From the NCBI RefSeq assembly GCF_000613885.1, contig NZ_BAJV01000005.1, positions 124,001 through 188,000 of the forward strand: DNA of 64,000 bases. The letters are read 5' to 3'. A program made the position numbers and the translations under genes. This document shows positions 27,823 to 39,303 of the stretch, one piece after another. The notes under the pieces are model-generated. The model had not been told where the DNA came from, ran no database searches, and saw only the letters and a program-made list of their open reading frames with translations. Numbering within the stretch: the stretch's first letter is position 1; every line of letters starts with the position of its first letter. This DNA comes from Asaia prunellae JCM 25354. Its GTDB lineage: Bacteria; Pseudomonadota; Alphaproteobacteria; Acetobacterales; Acetobacteraceae.

Positions 27823-29634
27823 ATGAGTATGGCAATTGAAAATCATGCCGTGATCGGCGATTTGCGCACGACGGCTCTGGTGGCGCTTAATGGTTCGATT
27901 GATTTCATGTGCTGGCCACGGTTTGACTCTCCGAGTGTCTTTGCGTCTCTTCTGGAGCCAAGTGCAGGATTTTTCGAGCTGGCACCGGTTCTGGAAGGTG
28001 GACGTTTCAGGCAGTTCTATGTGCCGGATACGAATGTTCTTCTGACCCGCGTATTGTCGCCCGAAGGGGTAAGCGAAATCTCCGATTTCATGACACTGGC
28101 CCCGGAATATCCCGAGCAACGTGTCATCAGGCGCGTAAAGGCGATACGGGGTACTCTCAGCTTCCGGCTGCATTGTGCGCCACGCTTCGACTATGCCCGT
28201 GTAGGTCACAAGGCACGTGTTCTGAACGACAGGGTTATCCTGTTCGAACCCATGCGTGACGATCTGCCTACTGCGGATCAGCTCAACCATCCCGATGACT
28301 GTGGTTGATGGTGATGCCTGTGCCGAGTTTGTGTTGCAGCTCAATGAGACAGCAACATTCATGCTCGATAGTCTGACAACGGATCTGAATCTGTGCCTCG
28401 AGGATCACTGGACTTCGACTGCGTTCAAGCGACAGCCAATTACTGGATCGATTGGGTAGCCCGTGCCAGCTACCATGGGCGCTGGCATGATCAGATCACG
28501 CGGTCGACCCTGGCACTCAAACTTCTCACCTCGGCAGAGCATGGATCGATGGTGGCGGCTGCGACCTTTGGTCTGCCTGAAGACCCTGGAGGCGTGAGAA
28601 ACTGGGATTATCGCTATTGCTGGATACGCGACTCGTCATTCATGGTCTATGCGTTCATGAAGACCGGGCATACCGAAGAGGCCACTGCTTTCATACGATG
28701 GCTGCATGAGCGTCGTCTCGAAGCGCGCCCAGGGGAGGCGCGCCTCAAGGTAATGTATGCGATTGATGGCAAGGCGTTTGTCCCCGAAACCGATCTCACC
28801 CATTTCAGGGGATTCAGAGACTCGCGTCCGGTGCGTATCGGCAATGGGGCGGAAGATCAGCTTCAGCTTGATATTATCGGCGAGATGATGGACGCGGTCT
28901 ACCATGCTGATCGTCACTGCGAGCGGTTAAGCTGGAAGGCATGGGAAGCTGTTGCCGAGGGTATAGACTGGCTTTGTGTCAACTGGAATCAGCCGGATGA
29001 AAGTATATGGGAAGTAAGGGGCGGGAAAAAACATTTCCTGTTCTCACGCCTCATGTGCTGGGTTGCACTCGATCGTGCCATACGTCTTTCTGACGAACGT
29101 GGATTCCCGGCGCGGATCGCTATATGGATACGTGAACGCAATGCCATATACATGGATATACAGAATAATTTCTGGAATGAGGAACTGCAGTATTTTGTTC
29201 AGTACAAGGGCGGGACGGCCATCGATGCTTCCTGCCTGCTGATGCCGCTCATGGGGTTTATCGGTGACCATGACCCGAGATGGGCGTCAACCCTGCGCGC
29301 TGTCGGCGAGCAGCTGCTCGATGACAGTCATGTCTTCAGATATCGTGTTGCAGAAGGCGATAATGAAGATGGGCTGGAGGGGCGCGAAGGGACATTTACC
29401 ATGTGCTCCTTCTGGTACATCGAGTGTCTCGCTCGTTCCGGCGATCTGCGGATGGCGCGCTTTCTGTTCGACAAGACGCTTTCCTATGCCAACCATGTCG
29501 GATTGTTTTCGGAAGAAATCGGGCCGGCCGGGGAGCATCTGGGCAACTTCCCGCAGGCCTTTACGCATCTGGCCCTTATCAGGGCAGGTCAGTATCTCAA
29601 TCAGGTAATATATCCGGATAAACGACCTAGTTGA
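27823..29634 (+). CDS. GH15-family glycoside hydrolase (glucoamylase/trehalase type; two frameshifts)
   Basis: About 603 residues. Opens with IENHAVIGDLRTTALVALNGSIDFMCWPRFDSPSVFASLL, the standard start of bacterial GH15 proteins. The catalytic core shows GGVRNWDYRYCWIRDSSFMVYAF near 265 and the end GPAGEHLGNFPQAFTHLALI. It cuts alpha-glucosidic links (trehalose or maltooligosaccharides); no signal peptide, so cytoplasmic. The first frame stops at 28308; the stretch LRISSTIPMTVVDGDACAEFVLQLNETATFML lies in another frame, and the original frame resumes near 28411 (DFDCVQATANYWIDWVARASY). This needs one extra base removed near 28268 and one G added near 28411. The first shift is less exactly placed. 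Confidence 0.83.
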
Positions 29635-29648
29635 GAATCAGTATCAAC
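29630..29648. promoter_or_regulatory. First copy of a 19-bp palindromic motif upstream of nuoA
   Basis: Arms GTTGAGA and TATCAAC separated by five bases (ATCAG); one mismatch in the dyad. It overlaps the stop codon of the GH15 gene. The same layout occurs perfectly at 29684-29702 and again before the S46 peptidase at 61388-61406, which suggests a common DNA-binding protein. Confidence 0.45.
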
Positions 29649-29683
29649 TTATGTGCTAACAATCTCCGAAAGTTGGCACAGAA

Positions 29684-29702
29684 GTTGATAATTAATATCA
29701 AC
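29684..29702. promoter_or_regulatory. Second, perfect copy of the 19-bp palindromic motif upstream of nuoA
   Basis: Arms GTTGATA and TATCAAC, spacer ATTAA, perfect seven-base dyad. It lies 54 bp downstream of the first copy, 187 bp before nuoA, in the 254-bp gene-free stretch that must hold the nuo promoter. The spacer of seven between TTGAT and ATCAA does not fit the N4 spacing of FNR boxes. A control site for complex I is inferred. Confidence 0.5.
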
Positions 29703-29888
29703 AAAAAGAGGACTATATCAATACCTGTTTGATCACGGCTCCGTGTATTCTCGTTCAGGTGATAGGCAGGGACTTGATGTGATGCTAGGCAGTGGCGCAG
29801 AAAAAACCTCTCGACCATTGGCTTTTTAGTTCATCCTGGGTGTTTGTCGTCTAGGAGGTGCTTAAGCCACTGGTCCCGTCGGGAATAG

Positions 29889-30356
29889 GTGGTTGCGCCA
29901 GTGTCTCAGTTTCTCGCAGATCATGCTTTAGCGATCTATGTGGCCTTTACGGTCGTTTTCCTCTGCATCGTGGTGGCGCTTTCTGCTGCTCTTGGGCCTC
30001 GTCGTGTGGGTGCCGCGCGCGGGCGCTCCATGAGCATCCCCTACGAGTCAGGAATTCTCTCCACAGGTTCGGCGCGTATCCGTCTTCCGGTACAGTACTA
30101 TCTGCTGGCCGTGTTTTTCGTGATTTTCGACGTTGAGAGCGTGTTCATCTACTCATGGGCATCCGTTGTGGTCGAGGCTGGCTGGGCCGCCTTCATCACG
30201 GTCGTGACCTTTGTTGTCTTTCTGACCTTGGCTCTCATCTATCTCTGGCGCAGCGGCGCCCTCGAATGGGGTCCCGAGCACCGCCGCATGCCGGTCAAGG
30301 TGCCGCCCAATTCCCCTGTTGAACTTGTCAAAATCCCCACGCGCGAGGTCGTATAA
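29889..30356 (+). CDS. nuoA: NADH-quinone oxidoreductase subunit A
   Basis: 155 residues with three membrane helices. The conserved loop [41 protein letters not shown] (near 50-90) is the quinone-site loop with the invariant Glu/Asp residues that works with NuoH and NuoD. A GTG at 29889 (GGGA upstream) is the most likely start; a second GTG four codons on is possible. First gene of the nuo operon; nuoB begins three bases after the stop. Confidence 0.95.
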   Translation: MVAPVSQFLADHALAIYVAFTVVFLCIVVALSAALGPRRVGAARGRSMSIPYESGILSTGSARIRLPVQYYLLAVFFVIFDVESVFIYSWASVVVEAGWAAFITVVTFVVFLTLALIYLWRSGALEWGPEHRRMPVKVPPNSPVELVKIPTREVV

Positions 30357-30358
30357 CG

Positions 30359-31000
30359 ATGACTTGGACTCTTACCTCCGCCGTCGGCGAGCCTCGTCTG
30401 CAATCACCTGAAGAATTGCTGGCACATGAGGATGTGCGTCGTAATCTTGTGGTTGGTAAATTGCAGGACTTCATTTCCTGGGGGCAGAAGAACTCGGTCT
30501 GGCCATTCAATTTCGGTCTGTCCTGCTGTTACGTTGAAATGGCGACAGCTTTTACCAGTCGCTATGATATTGCCCGCTTCGGTTCCGAAGTGCTGCGTGC
30601 CACCCCGCGTGAAGCCGATCTGATCGTGATTGCCGGTACGGTATTTCGCAAGATGGCGCCTATCGTGAAGTATCTTTACGACCAGATGCTTGAGCCGCGC
30701 TGGGTCATTTCCATGGGATCCTGTGCCAATTCGGGCGGTATGTATGACATCTACAGTGTCGTTCAGGGCGTCGACAGCTTCCTTCCTGTTGATGTGTATG
30801 TGCCTGGTTGTCCCCCGCGCCCCGATGCATTGCTCGAAGGACTGATGCTGCTGCAGGACTCTATCGGCAAGCAGCGCCGTCCGCTCAGCTGGATGGTGGG
30901 TGATCAGGGTGTGACCAAGGTTACTCCGGCCAGTATGCGCGACCTCAAGCGTGAAGAACGTATGGCGGTCACCAAGCTGCGCACCCCGGACACGATCTGA
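30359..31000 (+). CDS. nuoB: NADH-quinone oxidoreductase subunit B
   Basis: 213 residues, carrier of iron-sulfur cluster N2, the last electron donor to quinone. The ligand pattern [21 protein letters not shown] (Cys-Cys near 57-58), [15 protein letters not shown] (near 122) and [20 protein letters not shown] (near 152) is intact. A peripheral subunit at the membrane junction. Starts at the ATG two bases after the nuoA stop. Confidence 0.97.
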   Translation: MTWTLTSAVGEPRLQSPEELLAHEDVRRNLVVGKLQDFISWGQKNSVWPFNFGLSCCYVEMATAFTSRYDIARFGSEVLRATPREADLIVIAGTVFRKMAPIVKYLYDQMLEPRWVISMGSCANSGGMYDIYSVVQGVDSFLPVDVYVPGCPPRPDALLEGLMLLQDSIGKQRRPLSWMVGDQGVTKVTPASMRDLKREERMAVTKLRTPDTI

Positions 31001-31013
31001 GGAGCAGACAGCA

Positions 31014-32776
31014 ATGAGCGAAGTTTTCGAAAAAACCCGTTCCGGCGTCATGGGTGCAGCTGTCGCTGCCTTCCCCCCGCATATGATCATCATGGAAGAG
31101 TCGACGCGCGATGGTGTGCCGACCTTCTGGGTATCGCGTGGACAGATCCGCGCCGTACTGCAGGCGGTGAAGTCAGGTGGCACGCTGCGTATGCTGCTCG
31201 ATCTGACCTGCGTGGACGAGCGCCAGCGCATTCATCGCGATGGCCTGCCTGCGTCGGACTTCACGGTTGTCTATCATATCCAGTCGTTCAATGGCCCGAT
31301 AGACGAAGTGCGCTTCAAGGTGCCGCTCTCGGTTGATGATCCGAATATTGGTACCATCTCCGATATCTGGCCGAATGCAAACTGGCTGGAGCGTGAAGCC
31401 TGGGATCTGTTCGGTGTCGTGTTCGAGGGGCATCCGCATCTCTCGCGCATTCTGACCCCGCCCACCTGGGTCGGTCATCCGCTGCGCAAGGATCACTACG
31501 CCCGCGCGACCGAACGCCCGCCTTATACCCTTTCAGAAGATCAGGTTTTCCACGAGCAGGAAGCCCTGAAATTCGACCCCGAATCCTGGGGCATGAAGCG
31601 TCATTCCGACAACAGTGACTTCATGTTCCTCAATCTCGGTCCGAACCATCCTTCGGTTCACGGCGTGTTCCGCGTCGTGCTGCAGCTTGAGGGTGAATTC
31701 ATCGTCGATGCTGTGCCCGATATCGGCTTCCATCATCGCGGTGCCGAGAAAATGGCCGAGCGCCAGACCTGGCACAGCTACATCCCCTATACCGACCGTA
31801 TCGATTATGTCGGCGGGGTGATGAACAACTTCCCTTATGTGATGGGTGTCGAGAAGCTGGCGGGTATCACCGTACCGCCGCGCGCGCAGCTTATTCGCAT
31901 CATGCTGGCCGAGTTCTTCCGTATCTCCAGCCATCTCGTGTTCTACGGAACCATGGTGCAGGATCTGGGTCAGCTCTCGCCGGTCTTCTACATCTTCACC
32001 GACCGCGAGCGCGTTTCGAGATCATCGAAAAGATCTGCGGCTTCCGCATGCATCCGGCCTTCTTCCGCATCGGTGGCGTGGCGATGGATCTGCCGCAGGG
32101 CTGGGATGGCGAGGTTCGAGCCTTCCTCGATTATCTGCCCAAGCGTCTGGACGAGTACAACGAACTCGTCATGAAGAACCCGATTTTCAAGGCCCGTACC
32201 AAGGGCGTTGGCGTTTACAACACCGAAGAAGCGGTGGACTGGGGCGTAACCGGGCCGGGGCTGCGTGCCACGGGTCTGGAGTGGGATTATCGTCGCAAGG
32301 CACCCTATTCGGGCTATGACCAGATCGATTTCGACATCCCGACCGCCGTCAATGGCGATTGCTATGACCGCGCTGCGGTGCATATCGAAGAGATCCGCCA
32401 GAGCCTGCGTATCATCCGCTACTGTCTCGATAACATGCCGGGCGGGGCCTACAAGGCCGAGCATCCGCTGGCCATGCCGCCGCCGAAGCCACGTACGATG
32501 CATGACATCGAGACGCTCATCCATCACTTCGTGGGCGTCAGCTGGGGGCCGGTCATTCCGCAGGGCGAAGTGCGTTCCTGCATCGAGGCGACCAAGGGGC
32601 TGAACCAGTATTACCTCGTGAGCGATGGTGGCACGATGTCCTACCGGACGCGTATCCGCACCCCTTCGTTTATTCATCTGCAACAGCTTCCGATGCTGTC
32701 ACGCGGCACCATGATTGCCGATCTGATCGCCATTATCGGAAGCATCGATTTTGTGATGGCCGATGTCGACCGCTGA
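31014..32776 (+). CDS. nuoCD: NADH-quinone oxidoreductase subunit C/D fusion (frameshift near 32015)
   Basis: A fused NuoCD of about 587 residues. The NuoC part carries [43 protein letters not shown]; the NuoD part starts near [31 protein letters not shown] and shows [29 protein letters not shown], the quinone-site His/Tyr. Fusion is the E. coli state; most Alphaproteobacteria keep separate genes. The frame breaks after YIFTDRERV: adding one T to the TTT at 32014-32016 gives [22 protein letters not shown], then runs to 32776. Start ATG at 31014 after GGAGCAGACAGCA; upstream frame to 30951 lies within nuoB. Confidence 0.93.
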
Positions 32777-33271
32777 ACTTACGGCGCAGGACGCCGAACT
32801 CCCACAGGATCTCGTCGATACGTTCATCGACATGGCCGCTCACGAGCATCATCCCGTGGTGCTGCCATCGAAGCGCTGCGTCTGGTGCAGGAGCGTTTCG
32901 GCTGGATCAACGACGCGCATCTTGCTCATACGGCGCGGGTTCTGGGCATGTCCCAGGCCGATCTGGACGGGATTGCCACTTTTTTCAATCTTCTGTTCCG
33001 CAAGCCTGTCGGCAAGAACGTGGTCATGCTCTGTGACTCCGTTTCCTGCTACATCATGGGGGCTGAACAGACACGCGAACGCCTGTGCAAGAAGCTGGGC
33101 GTGAAAATGGGCGAAACGACGCCGGATGGTGAATTCACCGTACTGCCGATCGTCTGCCTTGGTCACTGCGATCACGCCCCGGCGATGCTGATCGGCAGGG
33201 ATCTGTTTGGTCCCGTTCGTCCGGAAGACATTGACGGCATCATTGATGAAATTCGGGCGAGGAAGAAGTGA
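32763..33271 (+). CDS. nuoE: NADH-quinone oxidoreductase subunit E (frameshift near 32854)
   Basis: About 169 residues; binds the [2Fe-2S] cluster N1a beside the FMN subunit. The ATG at 32763 overlaps the end of nuoCD by 14 bases. As written the frame ends early ([11 protein letters not shown]), but one added C in the CCC at 32853-32855 gives [39 protein letters not shown]. Ligands are [12 protein letters not shown] and [14 protein letters not shown]. Its stop overlaps the nuoF ATG (TGATG). Confidence 0.92.
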
Positions 33272-34586
33272 TGACAGGTCTGAATCCCGAAAAGCAGCCG
33301 CTTCTGGCGCTTGTCAATCGCGAGACGCCGCTTGACCCGGCAGGTTATGACAAGAAGGGCGGCTGGCGCGGTCTGCGTCGTGCCCTGGGCATGAGCCCCG
33401 CCGAGATCATCACTGAAGTGACGGACTCCAAGCTGCGCGGTCGCGGCGGTGCCGGTTTCAGCACCGGCATGAAATGGAGCTTCGTCCCCAAGGAATCCTC
33501 GAAGGACCGACTCAAATATATCGTCGCCAATGGTGATGAAATGGAGCCAGGCACCTTCAAGGATCGTATCCTTGTCGAGGGCAACCCGCTTCAGCTTATC
33601 GAGGGCATGATTATCTCGGCCTATGCCATCCAGGCACGGCACGGAATCATCTTCCTGCGTGGTGAATATCATCTGGGTCTGGAGCGTCTTCAGCAGGCGG
33701 TCATCCAGCGCGTGAGGCCGGATTCCTGGGCGAGAACATTCTTGGTTCTGGCTTTGATTTTGATCTGCATGTCCATCCCTCCGCCGGTCGTTATATCTGC
33801 GGTGAAGAAACGGCTCTGATCACAGCGCTTGAAGGTCGTCGCGCCAATCCCCGCGCCAAGCCGCCTTTCCCGCAGATCGGTGGCCTGTGGGGCGCGCCGA
33901 CGGTCGTGAACAACATCGAGACCTTCAGCAATATCCCGCATATTCTGGCCAATGGCACGGAATGGTACCTGGGCCTCAGCGCCTGTGTCGATGGCGGTAC
34001 CAAGCTCTACGGTGTCAGCGGTCGCGCCAAGCGCCCCGGTGTGTTCGAACTGCCTCTGGGCACGTCGCTTGGTGTCATCCTCAATGAATGCGCAGGCGGC
34101 ATGCAGGATGGTTACAAGCTCCGTGCATTCCTGCCCGGTGGCGCCTCAACAGCGTTTCTCGGTGCTGAACACGCCGATATCATCATGGACTACCCGACGC
34201 CGGAAAAGGCAGGCAGTCGCCTTGGCACAGGTCTGGCTATTCTGCTTGATGACAAGACCAGTCCGATCGGGATGATCCGCAATCTCGAGCATTTCTTTGC
34301 GCAGGAATCCTGCGGCTGGTGCACGCCCTGTCGTGACGGCCTGCCCTGGGTTGAGCGTCTTCTGATCGCCATTGAAGAAGGGCGTGGCACGCCGGAGGAT
34401 ATCGAACGCCTCCATGACGCTGCCCGTCTGATCGGCCCGATGGGGCGCACGTTCTGCGCTCATGCCCCCGGTGCGATCGCGCCTCTGGCCAGCGGTCTGA
34501 AGATGTTCGCCGAGGATTTCCAGCGAATGGTTAGCAAGTCCACCCCCGGTACCGTGGAAAGCGGTGCCGCAGGGCAGGCGGCGTAG
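33271..34586 (+). CDS. nuoF: NADH-quinone oxidoreductase subunit F (frameshift near 33708)
   Basis: About 438 residues; binds NADH, FMN and cluster N3, the electron entry of complex [18 protein letters not shown] and [15 protein letters not shown] mark the nucleotide and flavin sites; [20 protein letters not shown] near the C-terminus holds three N3 cysteines, with a fourth in [11 protein letters not shown]. The first frame stops at 33819; adding one base near 33708 (CAGCGCG to CAGGCGCG) gives [39 protein letters not shown] and continues to 34586. I use the ATG at 33271; a GTG three bases upstream is an alternative. Confidence 0.93.
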
Positions 34587-34599
34587 GAGGAACGGCTCG

Positions 34600-37311
34600 A
34601 TGGCAAAAATCGTAATCGACGGCCGCGAGGTTGAAGCACGCACTGACGTGAACCTTCTTCAGGCCTGTCTCGAGGCAGGAAAAGACCTGCCTTATTTCTG
34701 CTGGCATCCCGAGCTTGGCTCTGTCGGTGCCTGCCGCCAATGTGCTGTCAAGCAATATGCCAATGCTGATGACAAGCGTGGCCGTATTGTCATGGCCTGC
34801 ATGACACCGGTTACCGAAGGCGCAATTTTCTCGGTCGATGACCCTGAAGCCAAGGAATTCCGTGGCGAAGTGGTCGAGTGGCTGATGACAAATCATCCGC
34901 ATGACTGCCCGGTCTGCGAAGAAGGCGGCGAATGCCATCTTCAGGACATGACCGTCATGACCGGTCATCGTGAGCGTCGCTATCGCTTTGACAAACGTAC
35001 CCATAACAACCAGGAACTCGGTCCTTTCGTGAAGCACGAGATGAACCGCTGCATTTCCTGCTATCGTTGCGTGCGCTTCTATCGTGATTATGCAGGTGGC
35101 GAGGATCTGGGTGTTTTTTCGGCCCATAACAACGTCTATTTCGGCCGTCACGAAAGTGGCACGCTCGAGAGCCCGTACTCTGGTAACCTGATCGAGGTCT
35201 GCCCGACAGGCGTGTTTACCGACAAGCCGTTCTCGAAGATGTACAGCCGCAAATGGGACATGCGGGGTGCACCGTCCGTCTGCTCGAATTGCGCAACGGG
35301 GTGCAACACCATCATCAACGAACGGGCAGGCAAGGTCCGCCGTACGCTGAACCGTTACAATGATGAAGTGAACCGCTATTTCCTGTGTGACCGCGGGCGT
35401 TTCGGGCATGGCTGGGTCAACGCTCCCACGCGTCTGCGTTCGGCCGGCTATGTGATCAACGGGGACATGACGCCGGTTCCGGCACAGGCAGCACTTGATC
35501 ATTTCGGCAAGATTGCCGCGACCGGCAAGCTCGTCGGTATCGGCTCGCCGCGTGCCTCGCTCGAATCCAACTATGCGCTACGCAAGCTCGTCGGCGCCGA
35601 GAATTTCTCGACCGGCATGGCCGAGCCCGAGCATAGTCTGGTCAAGCTGGCGGTCTCGCTGCTGGGTTCAAGTCCGGCACGTATTGCTACCATGCATGAA
35701 ATGGAAACCTCTGACGGTGCGCTGATCCTTGGTGAGGACGTCTCGGCGACATCGCCGCGCATGAGCCTTGCCCTGCGTCAGATCAAGCGTACGGCTTTCA
35801 ACAAGGCCGCTGATCAGGCTCGTGTCCCTCATTGGATGGACGCTTCGGTGCGTACGCTGGGTCAGGATACGGTCTCGCCGCTCTTCGTGGTTTCCCCGAC
35901 TGTCACCGATCTGGACGGGTTCGCGCAGGATGCGATCCGCGCCATGCCCGAAAACGCGGCCCGTCTCGGCTTTGCCATTGCCCATCGCATTGATTCCTCT
36001 GCGCCCGATGCCAGTGACCTGACAGAGGCAGAAACTGCCTCTGCCTCACGCATCGCAGAGGCCCTGCTCGCCGCCGAGAAGCCGCTTCTGGTTTCCGGAC
36101 TGCAATACGCTTCGGCAGCCCTGCTTCAGGCAACCGCCAATATTGCATCCGCACTTGCGGCCAAGGGCAAGACGCCACTCGTCAGCTTTGTGCTGCCTGA
36201 AGGAAACTCCATGGGGCTGGCCCTCATGGGGGGGCTTTCTCTGGATGAGATCGTCTCCCGCTCGGCAGATGCCACGCTTATTGTTCTTGAAAATGATCTG
36301 AGCCGCCGTCTCGATACCGTGCGGTTCAATACGCTGATCGACAATGCGGCCAATCTGGTCGTGCTGGATCATTCGGTCACTCCGACCGCGATCCGCTCGC
36401 AGGTGACGTTCCCTTCGGCTGCCTATACTGAAACAGATGGTACGCTGATCAGTGCTGAAGGCCGCGCGCAGCGTTTCTTCCAGGTGGTCTATCCTGATGC
36501 ACCCTTGCAGGCCGCCTGGCGGTGGATCGCCGACATGGCACAGGCAGCCGGACGATCCCATGTAAAGCCCTGGGCCAAGCTGGACGACCTGATTGCCGAG
36601 ATCGCGACAATCATGCCGGTCTTTGCACGCATCCCCGAGGCTGCTCCTGCCTCGGACTACACGCTTGAAGGCGTGCCGCTGCGGAGTCAGACCCACCGGG
36701 TGAGTGGTCGCACAGCTATCCGGGCCAATATCAGCGTACGTGATATTCCGCCGCCCGCATCGCCGGACACTCCGTTGCACTCGACCATGGAAGGTTCGTA
36801 TTCCACTGATATGCCGGGTACGCTCGTACCATTCTATCAGGTGCCTGGCTGGAATTCCGAGCAGTCCCTGAACCGTTTCCAGCAGGAGATCGGTGGCAAG
36901 ATGCGCGGTGGTGACTGCGGCGTGCGTCTGGTCGAGGGGGTTGCTAACGCGGCTGCTTCCTATGCCATGGATGTACCTTCTGCCTTTGTACCACGCGTCG
37001 GCCAGTTCATGCTTCTGCCTGAAGCCCGTGTATTCGGTACGGATGAGATGAGCATGATGGCCCAGCCGATCGCTGATCGCGCCGCCCCCGCGGTGGTGCG
37101 TATCGGCGGTGCTGTGGCCAAGGGCAGCCAGGTGCGTCTGTCGCTGAATGGCGAGGTCTTTACGGTTGATGCCGTGTCTGATCCGACACTGCCTGAAGGG
37201 GTAGCCACCTGCCCACCCCACATGGTGTCGCGCTCCTGGTCCGCTCCGGGCTGGGTGTCGCTTGAAATGACGGCGCCTGCCGAGCGTGTTGAAACGGAGA
37301 GCGCGGTATGA
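34600..37311 (+). CDS. nuoG: NADH-quinone oxidoreductase subunit G, long type
   Basis: 903 residues, like E. coli NuoG (908) and about 200 longer than the usual alphaproteobacterial form. AGGAGG precedes the ATG at 34600. Iron-sulfur sites: N1b (CWHPELGSVGACRQC, CMTP), N5/N4 (HDCPVCEEGGECHLQDM, CISCYRCVRF, VCPTGVF) and the extra N7 site (VCSNCATGCNTII ... FLCDRGRFG near 225-270) which is kept. The long C-terminal molybdopterin-oxidoreductase-like domain carries no cofactor in the family. The frame is intact across 2.7 kb. Confidence 0.97.
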   Translation: MAKIVIDGREVEARTDVNLLQACLEAGKDLPYFCWHPELGSVGACRQCAVKQYANADDKRGRIVMACMTPVTEGAIFSVDDPEAKEFRGEVVEWLMTNHPHDCPVCEEGGECHLQDMTVMTGHRERRYRFDKRTHNNQELGPFVKHEMNRCISCYRCVRFYRDYAGGEDLGVFSAHNNVYFGRHESGTLESPYSGNLIEVCPTGVFTDKPFSKMYSRKWDMRGAPSVCSNCATGCNTIINERAGKVRRTLNRYNDEVNRYFLCDRGRFGHGWVNAPTRLRSAGYVINGDMTPVPAQAALDHFGKIAATGKLVGIGSPRASLESNYALRKLVGAENFSTGMAEPEHSLVKLAVSLLGSSPARIATMHEMETSDGALILGEDVSATSPRMSLALRQIKRTAFNKAADQARVPHWMDASVRTLGQDTVSPLFVVSPTVTDLDGFAQDAIRAMPENAARLGFAIAHRIDSSAPDASDLTEAETASASRIAEALLAAEKPLLVSGLQYASAALLQATANIASALAAKGKTPLVSFVLPEGNSMGLALMGGLSLDEIVSRSADATLIVLENDLSRRLDTVRFNTLIDNAANLVVLDHSVTPTAIRSQVTFPSAAYTETDGTLISAEGRAQRFFQVVYPDAPLQAAWRWIADMAQAAGRSHVKPWAKLDDLIAEIATIMPVFARIPEAAPASDYTLEGVPLRSQTHRVSGRTAIRANISVRDIPPPASPDTPLHSTMEGSYSTDMPGTLVPFYQVPGWNSEQSLNRFQQEIGGKMRGGDCGVRLVEGVANAAASYAMDVPSAFVPRVGQFMLLPEARVFGTDEMSMMAQPIADRAAPAVVRIGGAVAKGSQVRLSLNGEVFTVDAVSDPTLPEGVATCPPHMVSRSWSAPGWVSLEMTAPAERVETESAV

Positions 37312-38270
37312 TGCCCATAGTGTGGCCAATTCTTGTCATCGTCGTGACCGTCTTTGGCGTGCTCGGCGTTGCTGCGCTTTCGACAACACTGGAACGTCGC
37401 CTTCTTGGCGTCTTCCAGGATCGTCCGGGCCCTAACCGTGTCGGACCTTTCGGTCTCTTCCAGATCATCGCCGATGCGATGAAGATGCTGTTCAAGCAGG
37501 ACTGGATACCGCCTTTTGCCGACAAATGGGTCTTTCTCATTGCCCCTATCATCGGGTTTCTGGCTGTTCTGCTCAGCTTTGGCGTTGTTCCGATCACGCC
37601 TATCTGGGGTGTGGCTGGCGAGCTGAATGTCGGCCTGCTCTTCGTATTCGGCATGCTGGGTCTTGGTGTCTATTCGGTGGTTCTCGCTGGTTGGTCGTCC
37701 AACAACAAATATGCCCTGCTCGGTGGCATGCGTGCCGCCGCCCAGATGATCTCCTATGAGGTTTTCATGGGTTTGTCGGTCATGGGCGTTGTCATGGCTG
37801 CGGGCTCATTCAGCATTCGCGATATTGTGGAAGCCCAGACAAATTGCTGGTTCATTATCCCGCAATGTCTCGGGGCCGTCATCTTCCTGCTGGCTGGTAT
37901 TGCCGAGACGCATCGTCTGCCTTTCGACTTTCCCGAGGGCGAAAACGAGATCGGCGCCGGTTTCCATACCGAATATTCGGGCATGAAGTTCGGCCTGTTC
38001 TATCTTGCGGAATATGCAGGCGTTGCCCTGAGCTCGGCTCTGATCACCACGCTTTATCTCGGCGGCTGGCATGGTCCTTTCCTGCCACCCTTTCTGTGGT
38101 TTGCGATCAAGGTCTTCCTGCTGATCTGCTTCTATATTCTTCTGCGTGCAGCCCTGCCGCGCCCCCGTTACGACCAGCTGATGTCCTTCGGCTGGAAGGT
38201 GCTGCTGCCGCTGTCATTGCTTAACATTCTGGTCACCGGCGCAGTCATCCTGCTGCGCGCGGGCGTCTGA
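37308..38270 (+). CDS. nuoH: NADH-quinone oxidoreductase subunit H
   Basis: 320 residues, eight membrane helices. It forms the quinone chamber at the joint of the peripheral and membrane arms. [35 protein letters not shown] (near 25-60) and the acidic loop [40 protein letters not shown] (near 200-240) keep all family charges, in contrast to the HyfC-like protein at 8055. The ATG overlaps the nuoG stop (ATGATG). Confidence 0.97.
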   Translation: MMPIVWPILVIVVTVFGVLGVAALSTTLERRLLGVFQDRPGPNRVGPFGLFQIIADAMKMLFKQDWIPPFADKWVFLIAPIIGFLAVLLSFGVVPITPIWGVAGELNVGLLFVFGMLGLGVYSVVLAGWSSNNKYALLGGMRAAAQMISYEVFMGLSVMGVVMAAGSFSIRDIVEAQTNCWFIIPQCLGAVIFLLAGIAETHRLPFDFPEGENEIGAGFHTEYSGMKFGLFYLAEYAGVALSSALITTLYLGGWHGPFLPPFLWFAIKVFLLICFYILLRAALPRPRYDQLMSFGWKVLLPLSLLNILVTGAVILLRAGV

Positions 38271-38283
38271 GAGGGAGCGCGCC

Positions 38284-38796
38284 ATGCTCGGTATTCTCCG
38301 CACTATATGGTTGACGTTCCTGCACATGTTTCATCGTAATGAAACGGTACAGTACCCGGACGTCAAACCGTACCTGTCCCCCCGCTATCGCGGTCGTATC
38401 GTTCTTACCCGCGATCCCAGCGGCGAAGAGCGCTGTGTGGCCTGTAATCTATGCGCGGCAGCCTGTCCGGTGGATTGCATCAGCCTGCAAAAGGGCGAAA
38501 AGGAAGGACGCTGGTATCCGGAGTTCTTCCAGATCAACTTTTCACGCTGCATCTTCTGCGGTTTCTGTGAAGAGGCCTGCCCGACCTACGCCATTCAGCT
38601 CACCCCGGATTTCGAGATGAGCGAATATGTGCGCCAGAACCTGGTTTACGAGAAGGAAGACCTCCTGATCAGCGGACCCGGCAAGGTACATGATTACAGC
38701 TTCTATAATGTGTCGGGGCTCAAGATCCCGGGCAAGAACAAAGGTGAAGCCGAAAATGAAGCCAAGCCTATCGATATCCATGCACTGATGCCCTGA
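38284..38796 (+). CDS. nuoI: NADH-quinone oxidoreductase subunit I
   Basis: 170 residues, a ferredoxin-like subunit with two [4Fe-4S] clusters N6a and N6b: [15 protein letters not shown] (near 50-65) and [23 protein letters not shown] (near 88-112). It passes electrons to NuoB. GAGAGGGAG lies ten bases upstream of the ATG at 38284. The stop is followed after two bases by the nuoJ ATG. Confidence 0.97.
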   Translation: MLGILRTIWLTFLHMFHRNETVQYPDVKPYLSPRYRGRIVLTRDPSGEERCVACNLCAAACPVDCISLQKGEKEGRWYPEFFQINFSRCIFCGFCEEACPTYAIQLTPDFEMSEYVRQNLVYEKEDLLISGPGKVHDYSFYNVSGLKIPGKNKGEAENEAKPIDIHALMP

Positions 38797-38798
38797 TC

Positions 38799-39302
38799 AT
38801 GAATATCATGCTTGAACTCTATGGGTTGATTGCCATCGGCGCGACCGCGTTGGCAATTACCCGCACAATCCCGGTGCACGGCCTGCTTTATCTCGTTGTG
38901 TCCCTTCTGGCTCTGGCCTGCATGTTCGAACAGCTTGGTGCACCTTTTGCCGCCATGCTGGAAATTATCGTCTATGCCGGTGCCATCATGGTGCTGTTCG
39001 TTTTCGTGGTCATGATGATCAATCTCGGCCAGCCCGACCAGCTTCGTGAAAAAGGCTGGTTCGCTGGTGGTGCCTGGATCGGCCCCAGTGTGATCTCGAT
39101 CCTGCTGATGGGCCTTTTGGTCTACGGGCTGAACCACAACACCATGGCGGTAGGTACGGTCGGTGCCGTGATCGGCCCCAAGGCGGTCGGCCTTACGCTT
39201 TATGGCCCGTATATCCTGACCGTCGAGCTTTCCTCCTTCCTGCTGCTTGCAGGGCTGGTAAGCGCCTATCATATCGGCCGCCGGATTGGGGGGAATTCCT
39301 GA
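38799..39302 (+). CDS. nuoJ: NADH-quinone oxidoreductase subunit J
   Basis: 167 residues, five membrane helices. The conserved segment [25 protein letters not shown] (near 50-75) contains the Glu and the pi-bulge Tyr-Ala-Gly typical of the central proton path. Length agrees with E. coli NuoJ (184) allowing a shorter tail. nuoK starts one base after its stop. Confidence 0.95.
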   Translation: MNIMLELYGLIAIGATALAITRTIPVHGLLYLVVSLLALACMFEQLGAPFAAMLEIIVYAGAIMVLFVFVVMMINLGQPDQLREKGWFAGGAWIGPSVISILLMGLLVYGLNHNTMAVGTVGAVIGPKAVGLTLYGPYILTVELSSFLLLAGLVSAYHIGRRIGGNS

Positions 39303-39303
39303 T

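Noticed and set aside
29684-29702. FNR/ANR box before nuoA
   Set aside because: TTGAT and ATCAA are separated by seven bases rather than four.
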